Below, piece by piece: positions 24,415 to 33,500 of a stretch of 64,000 nucleotides of DNA. The stretch comes from Chitinispirillaceae bacterium (GTDB taxonomy: Bacteria > Fibrobacterota > Chitinivibrionia > Chitinivibrionales > Chitinispirillaceae), in assembly GCA_016930275.1 (NCBI GenBank), contig JAFGHA010000111.1, forward strand, positions 1-64,000, given 5' to 3'. Under the pieces are notes generated by a model. The model had not been told where the DNA came from and ran no database searches. It saw only the letters and a program-made list of their open reading frames with translations. A program made the translations under genes and the position numbers. Numbering within the stretch: position 1 is the stretch's first letter; each line of letters opens with the position of its first letter.

Positions 24415-25343
24415 TGATCACCACCTGTCATTATACCGATTTCATGCCCGTCGAAGCATGTACTGCATTCAAACGCCGATACCGCGAAACAATCAGTGTG
24501 GTGCTCCCGACCCTCAACGAAGCGCGGACAATCGGATCGATCGTTGCAGCGATAAAATCATTCATGGACGCTTCGGAATTGATTGACGAGATCATTGTCA
24601 TCGACGGCGGATCGGAAGATGACACCATCCGCCATGCCCTCGAAGCCGGTGCACGGGTTGTTGAAACGGGTAGAATCATCCCTTCAGTTTCCGCTCCGGG
24701 GAAGGGTACCGCCTTGTGGAAATCCCAGTTCATCGTCACGGGATCAATCATCGCTTTCATTGATACTGATATCCTCAATTTTGATGAACGGTTTATCGTA
24801 GGTCCCGTCGGGGCACTGCTCCGCCACCGGACGCTTGAACTGGTCAAGGCATGCTACCGGCGTCCGCTGTCAAATGGTGACACCACCATTGACGACAACG
24901 GCGGCAGAGTCACCGAACTGTTTCTCCGGCCTCTGCTTAACCAGTTTCTTCCCGACCTCGCCCAACTCATTCAGCCGCTCGCCGGAGAATATGCCGTACG
25001 CCGTGAATCACTCGCCGCGAAAGTGTTCTATTCCGGGTACGGTGTTGAGACCGCCCTTATCCTTGCCTACTACTTTGCCCATGGAATTGCATCAATCGGC
25101 CAGGTTGATCTGGACATCCGGACACACCGTAACCGGTCACTGCCGGAACTCTCCCGGATGGCTTCTGATATCGGTGAAGCCTTTTTCGCACTCCTGGAAG
25201 AACACAATGGTTGCATTCTCAGCCGCCCGGGAAATAGAATAATTACGACATGGGAGTCCGGCGTCCTCAAACAGTATCCGTTTCAAAGCCTCAGACTTCC
25301 GCCGAAAAATTCGATCACCGGAGTAGCCGACAATGGTACCTGA
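24414..25343 (+). CDS. gpgS: Glucosyl-3-phosphoglycerate synthase
   Basis: A 309-residue GT-A enzyme of the GpgS (GT81) family, which transfers glucose from a nucleotide sugar to 3-phosphoglycerate. Recognisable parts are VVLPTLNEARTIG, VIDGGSEDDT, GKGTALWKSQ, the metal-binding IDTDI, GGRVTELFLRPLLNQF, IQPLAGEYAVRR and SGYGVETALI. The product is the precursor of glucosylglycerate, a compatible solute, and in some bacteria the primer of methylated polysaccharides. The matching phosphatase (GpgP) was not found nearby. The start codon shares one base with the stop of the GT2 gene (TAATG). Confidence 0.88.
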   Translation: MITTCHYTDFMPVEACTAFKRRYRETISVVLPTLNEARTIGSIVAAIKSFMDASELIDEIIVIDGGSEDDTIRHALEAGARVVETGRIIPSVSAPGKGTALWKSQFIVTGSIIAFIDTDILNFDERFIVGPVGALLRHRTLELVKACYRRPLSNGDTTIDDNGGRVTELFLRPLLNQFLPDLAQLIQPLAGEYAVRRESLAAKVFYSGYGVETALILAYYFAHGIASIGQVDLDIRTHRNRSLPELSRMASDIGEAFFALLEEHNGCILSRPGNRIITTWESGVLKQYPFQSLRLPPKNSITGVADNGT

Positions 25344-25530
25344 TCCATCGCTGATCTTTCTTGCCGCGGGAGTATTCATTCTGCTGGTGCTTTACATCAT
25401 CATCCGCAACCTTCATATGCCGCCCTCATTCCGGGAGAAACAGCGGGAGCGGGAGGAACTGCGCAGAACCTATCTGAAAAGCAGGATCATACCACCGGAT
25501 GATCTGTCCGATAGTACCGGAGAGGAATAA
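25333..25530 (+). CDS. Small single-helix membrane protein
   Basis: A 65-residue protein with one membrane helix (about 7-25) and a basic then acidic cytoplasmic tail (FREKQREREELRR ... DDLSDSTGEE). The ATG lies inside the end of gpgS (11-base overlap) with GGAG upstream, which argues that it is a real gene of the same operon. No family recognised. Confidence 0.6.
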   Translation: MVPDPSLIFLAAGVFILLVLYIIIRNLHMPPSFREKQREREELRRTYLKSRIIPPDDLSDSTGEE

Positions 25531-25729
25531 CACCCATTTCTTCTTCCCGCATCGACTATCGCTGATCCGGGCACCTGAAGAAGTTGAAACACTATCGAAC
25601 AGCGATACGTCAGATCGCCGGAAACCCTGCATCTGCGTATTAACAGTAAAAGTGCGTAAATAACGAAATGGAAAATTTTGAGTCATCACCGGCCGGAACG
25701 CCGGAGAGACTGTTTGCAGGCAGGGCGAA

Positions 25730-26584
25730 TCAGGTCAGCTGAATGAACACCGAAGCCTTCTCGATTTCATCATGAATATTCTCGATAAGTGAGACAAGGT
25801 CGACATTGTCAAGTCCAAGATTTTTCCATACCTGGTCGGAAATCATTGGGATGAGGTCATCGCCGCTGTTGCCGTAATCAAGGGCCCTCACGAAGATATC
25901 CGCGCAATGTACGATCGCGGTAATCATGTAATGATCATGCGACGGTTGCGGATTATGATGTAACTTGACCGCGTTCTGCAGATCCATCGGCAGATTCCAT
26001 CGTTCGGTAAGATATCCGCCGACCTCCTCGTGCGTGGAATCGAACAGTTTCTTTTCCGTCTCGTAAAACAGCTGCGAGTTTTTTCTGCTCTGGTCCACGG
26101 CAAAGTTGAACTCCTGGGGCATATATTGACAAAGTATTATTTTACCGATATCATGAATCAACCCGGCGATAAAGCACTCTTCCTTTTCATTCGAGCCGAG
26201 CTGTTTGGCGATTGAAAGCGACGCCGCTCCGCACGCGATCGAGTGCAGCCAGAAATCCTCGAGGTTGAATGCGGAGGTTCCCTCCCCCTTGTTGCGGAAA
26301 GCATCGAATATCGATGCCGTCAGCACGACGTTTTTCACCGTAGAGAAACCAAGAATGACTATCGCATGAGTTATCGTACTGATTCTGCCGGGAAAACCGT
26401 AGAACGCAGAATTGACAAGCTTAAGTACTTTTGATGCAAGAGCCTGATCGGTGGTAATCGCTTTCCCCACCTCCTCCGCCGAAGTTTTCGGATTCTGCAG
26501 AAGCCGGGTCAACCGTTCAATCACCGTGGGCAGTGTTGGAATCGATGATATGTTTTCAATTTTTTCCAGAATGGCCAGCGGCAT
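25730..26584 (-). CDS. HDOD domain signalling protein
   Basis: A 284-residue cytoplasmic protein made almost entirely of one HDOD domain (about 8-220): SIPTLPTVIERLTRLLQNP, TDQALASKVLKLVNSAFYGFP and the HD-like FIAGLIHDIGKIILCQ. HDOD proteins lack a proven general enzyme activity and act in signal transduction, often with c-di-GMP systems and motility. It lies 8 bases after a small partner gene and next to a PilZ gene and the pil operon, so a role in surface behaviour is plausible. No receiver or EAL domain is attached. Confidence 0.88.
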   Translation of the reverse strand: MPLAILEKIENISSIPTLPTVIERLTRLLQNPKTSAEEVGKAITTDQALASKVLKLVNSAFYGFPGRISTITHAIVILGFSTVKNVVLTASIFDAFRNKGEGTSAFNLEDFWLHSIACGAASLSIAKQLGSNEKEECFIAGLIHDIGKIILCQYMPQEFNFAVDQSRKNSQLFYETEKKLFDSTHEEVGGYLTERWNLPMDLQNAVKLHHNPQPSHDHYMITAIVHCADIFVRALDYGNSGDDLIPMISDQVWKNLGLDNVDLVSLIENIHDEIEKASVFIQLT

Positions 26585-26592
26585 GATATTTC

Positions 26593-26913
26593 CTATTTTC
26601 CTAGTTTATGAAGGCGGTACTGAAAAACCGCATCGAAAATTTTTTTCATCTTCGGGTTATTGAGTGTTTTTCCGAATTTTGCAGTCAGATGCCCGTCCAG
26701 TGCTTCGGGAGATATCGATATCGTGTTTTCTTCGGGAAGTTTCTCTTCCTCGCCCTCTACATATACCGATTGAATTCCCCAATTCTGCAGACGTCTGCCG
26801 AGCGCATTCGAAAGAACGGTTCCCTTGGTGAGAAGCACATTACCGCCCGCGCCACACACGTCCCTTCCAAGAACCATATTATCCTCAACATTTTCGACCA
26901 GTATTTTTTGCAT
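26593..26913 (-). CDS. Small protein with HD-GYP-companion-like N domain
   Basis: About 106 residues starting MQKILVENVEDNMVLGRDV. The segment through GNVLLTKGTVLSNALGRRLQNWGIQSVYV looks like the DUF3391-type small domain found at the N terminus of HD-GYP phosphodiesterases. Here it stands alone, 8 bases ahead of an HDOD gene, so it may act with that protein. The start at 26913 removes 17 unlikely residues of the longest frame. Function unknown. Confidence 0.65.
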   Translation of the reverse strand: MQKILVENVEDNMVLGRDVCGAGGNVLLTKGTVLSNALGRRLQNWGIQSVYVEGEEEKLPEENTISISPEALDGHLTAKFGKTLNNPKMKKIFDAVFQYRLHKLGK

Positions 26914-27491
26914 AGTGTTGCTTTCAATATTCTGATGCCGGAATATCATTTCCGGTGTAAACAATGTAACTATATGATACTCTTCAAGCTATTTCAATGC
27001 AATACTATTCTTTAAATTGTACTTTAGCACTTTTTGAAAGACAATGTTATAAATCAATGACTTACACTGGTTGTATAATGTAAATGCTTTTCCGTAAAAA
27101 TTGCCGAAATTCGACGATTTTGAGCACTTTTACTTTTCGCGTGCGAAAAAGTGCTAAACTACAGTTCTTTAAACCCTCCAAATGCATAAAAAGATATCGA
27201 CAATACGGTGCTTCGATTATACGCTTGTAGATAAATGGGTTCTGTCCGGAAACCTTTTCTATTGGCGGAGTATCCGCCAAACGGAAAGACATGCGGAATA
27301 CGCGGAGATGGTAACAGGTATAGTTACGATACTATGACGATGCAGACGGTTTGTCGTTCCGGTCTGCGGAAGCAGACCGGCGAAGTTTTTGGAAAGTCAC
27401 TGAATAACCATCCGATAACCGGTTCGATTTCCGGTAATTCTTTGGAGACACCTGAAGTTTCTCCGAGGAAAACAGTTAACTTTCAGCAGAT
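26914..27491. promoter_or_regulatory. Long divergent region with repeated AGCACTTTT motifs and structured leader
   Basis: The 578-base gap lies between the HDOD operon (leftward) and the PilZ gene (rightward). The motif TTAGCACTTTTT occurs at 27024-27035 and, inverted, at the right arm of a hairpin (27123-27155: AGCACT, 5-base bulge, TTTTCGC, GT, GCGAAAAAGTGCT). From about 27260 to 27464 hairpins follow one another: TTGGCGGA/TCCGCCAA (27262-27269, 27273-27280), CCGGTCTGC/GCAGACCGG closed by a GGAA tetraloop (27359-27380), ACCGG/CCGGT (27418-27435) and GGAGA/TCTCC (27444-27464). This looks like a structured 5' leader of the PilZ gene. It does not match the c-di-GMP riboswitch cores I know. A protein-coding reading is not supported. 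Confidence 0.4.
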
Positions 27492-28682
27492 ATGAAAAAA
27501 AAATCAACAAATCTGCCTTTGCGGATACAACGGAAAATCTGCAGTGTCAAAACACGTCCCGTGTTCCTTAACTGGTGCATCGCGGCAAGTGTCGTCGGAG
27601 TGCAGGCAGAAAGTCTGATCGAACAGATCGGATGGGAAGGCGCTCCAACACGAATCATTATCGCCGTCGGTCTCGTTCTTGTTTCATTGTTGACGATCAT
27701 GGCCGTGCTGTATTTACGTATGCGGCATAATATGAAGAAAGACCAGTCGGATGTCAGCAACCGGCTTTTCAACGAGCTTTGTACAAAATCGGATCTCTAT
27801 CCTTCCGAGGTTAGAAAACTCCAGCAGCTCCTCACCCACGAGGTAATTACCTTTCCGCATACAATATTCCAGTCGGCCGCTCTGTTCGAACGGTGCGTCG
27901 ATGCCGAAATCCGTCTGCTGCTTCTCGGTACCAGCGACCCGGAAAGTCTTGCCGATGATGAAAAAACCATTGCCACCATCCGAAAAAAACTCGGATACAG
28001 TTACCTGCCGCTTGAACATCCACTGCTCTCCACCCGTAATCTGGAAATAGGACAAGTGGTAACCGTTTTCACCCTCAAGAATACCGCTCCGCTCATCCAA
28101 CGAGCCGTGGTGATCTCGAACAAAGAAACCGGTTTCCGCATCGAATACGACACCGAGAAGGATGGGCCGTTCCAGATTCTGGCAGGACAGGAAATCAAAC
28201 TTGCATTCGCCCGACAGGGTGACGGTGTTTACGGTGTCCAGGTTGAAATAGCTGGAGCCGACGACGCGACAATCGACTGCCTTCATACGCTTGATTTCCG
28301 CCGTAATCAGATGCGACAGTACGCCCGGATCGAATTGAACTTACCGATTCGTGTTAGACCGGTACCGGCTCAGAAAACAGGGGTCACCGAAGCGTTTCCG
28401 CAGCATGTCGATGCGAAACTCTGCGATATCAGTGGCGGTGGTTTGAGCTTTATTTACGAAAAACCGTTCGTCCCGGGAGACGACATCCTTATGCACTTCT
28501 CTCTCAGCACCGGTAAATTCTCGGCAATACCGGGCAGAATTCTTCGTGTCAATCTCCAGGAAGGAAAAACGACCACCTGGTACCGTCATCATATTCAATT
28601 TATCGACATTGCGCCACAACATCGGGATCGTATCATTAAATATATTTTTGAGAAACAGCGTCAGATCAATCAGATGCGCTGA
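27492..28682 (+). CDS. Membrane-anchored PilZ (c-di-GMP receptor) protein
   Basis: A 396-residue protein. An amphipathic or signal-like N terminus is followed by a membrane helix at about 54-75. The cytoplasmic middle (about 85-255) is a mixed domain of the kind often found before PilZ. The PilZ domain (about 268-390) has both c-di-GMP motifs: RNQMR (Arg271 and Arg275, RxxxR) and DISGGG (Asp312-Gly317, D/NxSxxG). It should therefore bind c-di-GMP and pass the signal on at the membrane. The pil operon starts 700 bases downstream, so pilus control is a reasonable target. The ribosome site is weak and a structured leader precedes it. Confidence 0.82.
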   Translation: MKKKSTNLPLRIQRKICSVKTRPVFLNWCIAASVVGVQAESLIEQIGWEGAPTRIIIAVGLVLVSLLTIMAVLYLRMRHNMKKDQSDVSNRLFNELCTKSDLYPSEVRKLQQLLTHEVITFPHTIFQSAALFERCVDAEIRLLLLGTSDPESLADDEKTIATIRKKLGYSYLPLEHPLLSTRNLEIGQVVTVFTLKNTAPLIQRAVVISNKETGFRIEYDTEKDGPFQILAGQEIKLAFARQGDGVYGVQVEIAGADDATIDCLHTLDFRRNQMRQYARIELNLPIRVRPVPAQKTGVTEAFPQHVDAKLCDISGGGLSFIYEKPFVPGDDILMHFSLSTGKFSAIPGRILRVNLQEGKTTTWYRHHIQFIDIAPQHRDRIIKYIFEKQRQINQMR

Positions 28683-28720
28683 TCGTTCGATATCACATTC
28701 AACAACGGAAAAATCCCCCC

Positions 28721-29143
28721 ATGCAAATGAACGCCAGCATTTATTCCCGTACACGCGCACAATCAGGCGGTATCCGTTTTCGAGTGCTCATCGTACTTGT
28801 CACCTTATGCATCGTCGGTTTCGCCATTTACCAGCTTCTGCATACCCTTGGACAGAATCAGCAGACCAATCACCGGAAAGCACTCGCGATCAGTGAGTAT
28901 GGATTGATGATGGCCCTGCAAGAGGTACCGTCCGGGGCCACCCCCCCTTCTGCCATCGCCCGTACCGAATATGATGAAGGTTGGTATCAGGTGACGGTAA
29001 AAAATCATTCGCGGGAAGATACGCTTTTCTGCACGGTAACCTCCGTTGGTCATTTCGGTTCGGCAACAGAACGACGTGAATGTATTCTGCGACTGGAGAT
29101 CTCGGACTCCGACACTTCATGGATTCGGAAAAGCATGCGTTAA
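28721..29143 (+). CDS. Single-helix membrane protein between pilZ and pilM
   Basis: A 140-residue protein with one N-terminal helix (about 22-44) after a short charged lead, then an outer domain of about 95 residues with beta-like strands (WYQVTVKNHS, LFCTVTSVGHF). The layout resembles a pilin or minor pseudopilin, but the cleavage motif (G-F-T-L-I-E) is absent: the sequence reads SGGIRFRVLIVL. Its place between a PilZ gene and pilM suggests a pilus-related role. No family is recognised with confidence. Confidence 0.55.
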   Translation: MQMNASIYSRTRAQSGGIRFRVLIVLVTLCIVGFAIYQLLHTLGQNQQTNHRKALAISEYGLMMALQEVPSGATPPSAIARTEYDEGWYQVTVKNHSREDTLFCTVTSVGHFGSATERRECILRLEISDSDTSWIRKSMR

Positions 29144-29257
29144 AAAACCTGCTGCACAGTTGATCCCGGTCACACGACCGCCATCCCCGACAGGACGCTT
29201 AAAACGATTTTTCCATCGGAACGCCTGCGATATCACTCCCAGCTTCCCATTTTTATA

Positions 29258-29286
29258 TTGACATATTTGTGGCGCATTGTTACAAC
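29258..29286 (+). promoter_or_regulatory. Promoter of the pilMNOPQ operon
   Basis: Consensus -35 TTGACA (29258-29263), 17-base spacer, -10 TACAAC (29281-29286), about 95 bases before pilM. Good fit to sigma-70. Confidence 0.6.
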
Positions 29287-29382
29287 TATAGAAGTATCAA
29301 GCCACATCACTCTGCCTGCCTTAGGGTAAAAGCGTGATGAATTACGCTGTAATCGGGCGTCTCCTTTACAGGGAAAGCGTGC

Positions 29383-30453
29383 ATGAATTTACTCGGAAAA
29401 CTCCGCGGTCAATCGACAACTGCCGCTCTGGACATAGGCAACCATTCAATCAAGCTGGTCAAGCTGCGTCATCTCAAAGGCGGATATTTTCTCGAAGCAA
29501 CCGGAATCAAGGAACTGCCGCCGGGCACCATCGAAGGTAGTGACATAAAAAAAAGAGATGTTCTGATCGAGGTTCTCACCACACTCATCAATCAGTGCGA
29601 CCCGTCGATCGTCGAAGTAGTCTTTTCCATGTCCGGTCATGGAATCATCTCCGATAAGTTCACCTTCAAAATCGATCCCGGAGAAAACGCCGAAGAGCTG
29701 ATCCTGTGGGAAGCCGGACAGCGCAGCCCGTTCGATGTCGACGACATCACGCTCGATTATAAAATTCTTCACCGTAATACCGAAACCAATGAGATAGAGG
29801 TATTGCTCGTAGCAGCTAAAAATCAGGTCATGCAGAATTACATCGATCTTCTGTACGATGCCGGTCTCAAACCGGTGATCGTTGACGTCGACGCCTTCGC
29901 TATTAATAACTGTTACGCACTTGAATCGTCGGGAATGCCTCCTGCGGGGGTTACGGCGCTTATCAATATCGGCCATGATCTGACCAATGTCACGTTCATC
30001 AAGGACGGTATCTACCATAGTGCACGCGACATCTCTACCGCCGGTGATTTTTTCAATAAAACGCTGCAGAGAAATCTTGGTCTGAGCATGGATGATGCAA
30101 CGCTCGCTCTCAAGGGACGCTCAACCACCTCCATCGACCAGACGAAACTTTCGCAGAGCATTGAGTACGCCGCGGAAGAACTTTCATCCGGAATCGACCT
30201 TGCGTTTTCCTACTTTAAAAGTTCCGAGAAAAGTGATTCGATTGACCGGATCATTCTCTCCGGTGGAGGTGCATACATTCCGCATATTGTCGATTTCCTC
30301 GGGAAACGTCACGAGGCGAATGTACAACTTTCAAACCCTCTCGCATTTATCCAGTATGATCCCGGCCTGTTCGGAGCGATCGATCCGCAAAACATTTCTG
30401 CATTGCTGACGGTTGCCGTCGGCCTTGCCCTGCGGAAGGTGGAAATCGAATGA
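29383..30453 (+). CDS. pilM: Type IV pilus assembly ATPase-fold protein PilM
   Basis: A 356-residue actin-like cytoplasmic protein. It has the phosphate-binding AALDIGNHSIKLVKL, the middle segment ALINIGHDLTNVTFIKDG and the adenosine-side IDRIILSGGGAYIPHI. PilM binds the cytoplasmic tail of PilN and links the pilus motor to the inner membrane complex. It is first in the order pilM-N-O-P-Q and overlaps pilN by 4 bases. The length is normal. Confidence 0.93.
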   Translation: MNLLGKLRGQSTTAALDIGNHSIKLVKLRHLKGGYFLEATGIKELPPGTIEGSDIKKRDVLIEVLTTLINQCDPSIVEVVFSMSGHGIISDKFTFKIDPGENAEELILWEAGQRSPFDVDDITLDYKILHRNTETNEIEVLLVAAKNQVMQNYIDLLYDAGLKPVIVDVDAFAINNCYALESSGMPPAGVTALINIGHDLTNVTFIKDGIYHSARDISTAGDFFNKTLQRNLGLSMDDATLALKGRSTTSIDQTKLSQSIEYAAEELSSGIDLAFSYFKSSEKSDSIDRIILSGGGAYIPHIVDFLGKRHEANVQLSNPLAFIQYDPGLFGAIDPQNISALLTVAVGLALRKVEIE

Positions 30454-31061
30454 TTGAACGGATCGAAATCAATCTGCTGCCCGCCGAATACCGGGTACAC
30501 CATAAAAAATTCCAGATCAAACGCGAGGTCGCCTACCCGATTCTCGTTGCCTGCGCCATTGCCGGAGTGCTGTCCTTCCTCACGTTCAACATTCAGAATA
30601 CCAACCGGATTTCCCGTAATGAAATTCAGTCACTCAGGCAGAACATCGAACAGAATCGTCCGATTCAAAACGAAATCAATCAGCTTCGCAATGACAAGCA
30701 GACGATCCTGCAGAAAATACATGCCCTCGAACTCATAAACGTCAACAGGGAGAAATGGGTCCGACTCATGGAAGAGTTTTCCAATCGCCTTCCCGACTAC
30801 ACCTGGCTGGTCACCCTCAAAGAAGAAGCAAGCACGCCGCCGGTGATTCACATTGAAGGAAGAACCTACTCCTTTCCGGAAGTCGCCAACTATATGTCGA
30901 ACCTTAAAGAGTGTGACTATATTCAGTCCGTCGACCTTTCGGAAATCGAGCAGACGTCTCCCAAAGAACGCATTTTCAAGTTTTCCATTTCGTGTGCGAT
31001 TAATCCGAATGCCTACCTTTCCGGTAATTCTTCTAAGTCAAACGGGGCGGTACGGCAATGA
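30450..31061 (+). CDS. pilN: Type IV pilus inner membrane protein PilN
   Basis: A 203-residue protein starting MIERIEINLLP, the INLLP motif that docks into PilM. One membrane helix (about 28-46) is followed by a coiled coil (about 50-95) and a periplasmic ferredoxin-like domain. It pairs with PilO in the alignment complex. It overlaps both neighbours by 4 bases. Confidence 0.92.
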   Translation: MIERIEINLLPAEYRVHHKKFQIKREVAYPILVACAIAGVLSFLTFNIQNTNRISRNEIQSLRQNIEQNRPIQNEINQLRNDKQTILQKIHALELINVNREKWVRLMEEFSNRLPDYTWLVTLKEEASTPPVIHIEGRTYSFPEVANYMSNLKECDYIQSVDLSEIEQTSPKERIFKFSISCAINPNAYLSGNSSKSNGAVRQ

Positions 31062-31648
31062 AAAAACCATCAATCAATCTGAAGGATCCCAGGCTCCGTG
31101 TTCCTCTTCTCATGCTGATAATTGTGATCGCCGGGTGTTATTACTGGTATAACCAGGTTTACTCGCCGCTTAAAATCGAGAAAACAAAACTTGAAAAAGA
31201 ACTTACGGCAAAGAAGGACACGCTCCGGATCATTCAGGCACTCAAACCCCAGCTCGCACAGCTGCGTATGGAACTCAATGCGGCCCAGAACAAGCTTGAT
31301 TCTCTCAAATCCATTTTTCCCGATCAGAAGGAAGTACCGAAACTCATACGTGAGATCACTTCGGTCGCCCGGGCATCCGGTATCACCACCACACGATTCA
31401 ATCCGATGCCCGATGTCGAACGGGAATATTATATCGAGAACCGTTATTCCATAATGGTTGAAGGACGATATCACGATCTGGCTAACTTTTACGCATTTCT
31501 CGCCAACTTCACCCTGATCATCAACCTGTCGTCAATGCATATCGCCACCAACCCCTCCATTTCCATTTCAAGAGAAATCTCGGGGAGCGATCTTGCATCA
31601 ACAGTACTGGCATCATTTCAAATGACAACATTCTCATCGAGAAAATAA
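31058..31648 (+). CDS. pilO: Type IV pilus inner membrane protein PilO
   Basis: A 196-residue protein with a short cytoplasmic lead, one helix (about 12-30), a coiled coil (about 38-85) and a periplasmic ferredoxin-like domain (RYSIMVEGRYHDLANFYAFLANF). It forms the heterodimer with PilN. Four-base overlap upstream, 4-base gap downstream. Confidence 0.9.
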   Translation: MKKPSINLKDPRLRVPLLMLIIVIAGCYYWYNQVYSPLKIEKTKLEKELTAKKDTLRIIQALKPQLAQLRMELNAAQNKLDSLKSIFPDQKEVPKLIREITSVARASGITTTRFNPMPDVEREYYIENRYSIMVEGRYHDLANFYAFLANFTLIINLSSMHIATNPSISISREISGSDLASTVLASFQMTTFSSRK

Positions 31649-31652
31649 CGGT

Positions 31653-33500
31653 ATGAAACGAATTATTCGTAACATTTTTTCACCTGCCGGACGCCCCGGA
31701 TTATTTCCGGTATGGTTATATGTGGTGTTGTGCGTCGTATTTCACGCTGATGCACTACCAGTGGTCAGTGACCTCAGTATCATTGCCGGCGAACGGGGAG
31801 TGGCGGTTTCGATTACTTCCGACGGTCCGTTTAAAGCCACCTTCTCCGGAAACGGAAAGACCGCCCGCATGCTTCTTTCCGGATGCGTATACGGTCTTCC
31901 GGAATTTTCCTATTCCGATTTTCCCCCTGCTTCACCGATACGAAGCATTACCGCGAGAGAAATTTCTTCCGGGACCACCGATATTTCAGTTGTTCTCAAA
32001 CAGTCACTTACACTGCCGGTTAAAGCGGTACAGAAAAAGAATCAATGGATGGCCCTTCTCAGCGAAAACGCGGTATCCCAGTATAAATGGAGTGCAGCCA
32101 CCGCTGCTCCCCCTGCAAAACAGACCGCCGAAGAGGCCCCGGTTCCATCCGCAACTGCGGCAACTGCGCAACCCCGGGAAGAAAAACCGTTGGTGGGAGG
32201 AACGTTGCGTAACATCAGATTGCTTCAAAGGGGTCAAATTTGTGAACTGGCCTTTGAATTTGATAAAGAGGTCACTTCGAGTATCCGGAAAAAAGGCAAC
32301 ACTGTGGTTTTTACCGCCGAGAACATATCCAACGGTACAGGATCGAACCTTCTCACCCTTCCCGCCAGGTCGGTTTTCAGAAAAATCGCCATAACCCAAC
32401 GGGGAGTCGCTGGTGCACCGCTCCTTAACACTGTAATTACCATTGATACGACCCTTGCGGAATCAAATTTCAATGTTGCATTCACAAGAGGAACGGTTCT
32501 TTCCTTTTTCCTGATGCAGCGCAAACAGCAGAAAGCCACCTTGTGGACCTCGGGTCATGGTCTCGTATGGAATTACCAGTTTTATGATGTTCCTTCATAC
32601 AATATCGATCTCGAAACAATCGGCAGTAAGGCACGTCGCGATGCGCAGCAGCAGCTCTCTCCGAACCAGACATTCGCCATCAAAGAGACTCCTGCACGCC
32701 CGAAACAAACTGCAGATACACCGCAGCGTGAAACAGTACCCGCTGATGATACCCCCGCTCCGCCGCCACCGGAAGTGGTAATCGCCCCGGAAGAAACTAC
32801 TGCCACAATGGTGGTAATCGCAGACAGAGTAAATATCAGGGGTACCCCCTCTCTCAAAGGAAACATCACCGGGAAACTGCAAGAGGGTGATACGGTTCAT
32901 GTCGTTAACACCTCCGACAAATGGTACAAGATTCATTCGAAAGAAGCCCGCGGATTCATTTTTTCCTCACTGGTACGATCTGTCGATATGGCAATCGCCG
33001 TCCCGTCAACCATCGCCATCAACAACAACAGCTCACCTGAGGTATCTGCAACCCCTTCGGCACCGGCGACGCCTTCGGTTACTCAGGTTTCAACGACCGT
33101 TTCCGGCGACAGTCCCCTACCCTCGCCTTCACCTTCGGTCAACAGCAGGGACGAAGTGAATTCCAAGGCGAAAAAAGGAATCAGATACACCGGCGTTGGA
33201 AGAGATCCCTTTGAACCGATCGTTCCAAGCTCCGTTTCGGCCAGTGGTCTCCCCTTTGCGGAACATTTACATCTGGTCGGAATTTTATACGATGACGCGG
33301 ATCGTATCGCGCTCTGTGAAGACACGCACAATGACAACCAGCCGTTCGCGCTCCGTGAGCATGACGCCGTTGAAAAAGGAAAAGTTCTTAAAATTTATCA
33401 GGATAAAGTGGTATTTCTGATCACGGAGTTCGGGATTTCCCGATCGTTTACTCTTCAGCTTTCAAAAGCCACCGACGAGCAGGAAGTGAGTAAAAAATGA
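31653..33500 (+). CDS. Expanded PilP-like protein with AMIN-like and SH3 domains
   Basis: A 615-residue exported protein in the pilP position. After a signal segment come two AMIN-like beta domains (about 38-135 and 185-290), proline-rich linkers, a bacterial SH3 domain (about 384-445: ADRVNIRGTPSLKGNITGKLQEGD ... WYKI) and a C-terminal PilP-like domain (about 505-610) opening with the typical YTGVGRDPFEP. Ordinary PilP is about 180 residues and ends in the last domain only. AMIN domains usually sit on PilQ and bind peptidoglycan; the secretin gene next door lacks them. So the wall-binding part seems to have moved to this protein. Four-base overlap with pilQ. Confidence 0.75.
   Translation: MKRIIRNIFSPAGRPGLFPVWLYVVLCVVFHADALPVVSDLSIIAGERGVAVSITSDGPFKATFSGNGKTARMLLSGCVYGLPEFSYSDFPPASPIRSITAREISSGTTDISVVLKQSLTLPVKAVQKKNQWMALLSENAVSQYKWSAATAAPPAKQTAEEAPVPSATAATAQPREEKPLVGGTLRNIRLLQRGQICELAFEFDKEVTSSIRKKGNTVVFTAENISNGTGSNLLTLPARSVFRKIAITQRGVAGAPLLNTVITIDTTLAESNFNVAFTRGTVLSFFLMQRKQQKATLWTSGHGLVWNYQFYDVPSYNIDLETIGSKARRDAQQQLSPNQTFAIKETPARPKQTADTPQRETVPADDTPAPPPPEVVIAPEETTATMVVIADRVNIRGTPSLKGNITGKLQEGDTVHVVNTSDKWYKIHSKEARGFIFSSLVRSVDMAIAVPSTIAINNNSSPEVSATPSAPATPSVTQVSTTVSGDSPLPSPSPSVNSRDEVNSKAKKGIRYTGVGRDPFEPIVPSSVSASGLPFAEHLHLVGILYDDADRIALCEDTHNDNQPFALREHDAVEKGKVLKIYQDKVVFLITEFGISRSFTLQLSKATDEQEVSKK

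Noticed and set aside
27300..27420. c-di-GMP (GEMM) riboswitch before the PilZ gene
   Set aside because: The stems do not carry the conserved GEMM core segments; only a generic structured leader can be claimed.
28721..29143. Type IV pilin reading of the 140-residue protein
   Set aside because: The prepilin cleavage motif and the conserved Glu5 are missing, so only a single-helix membrane protein is claimed.
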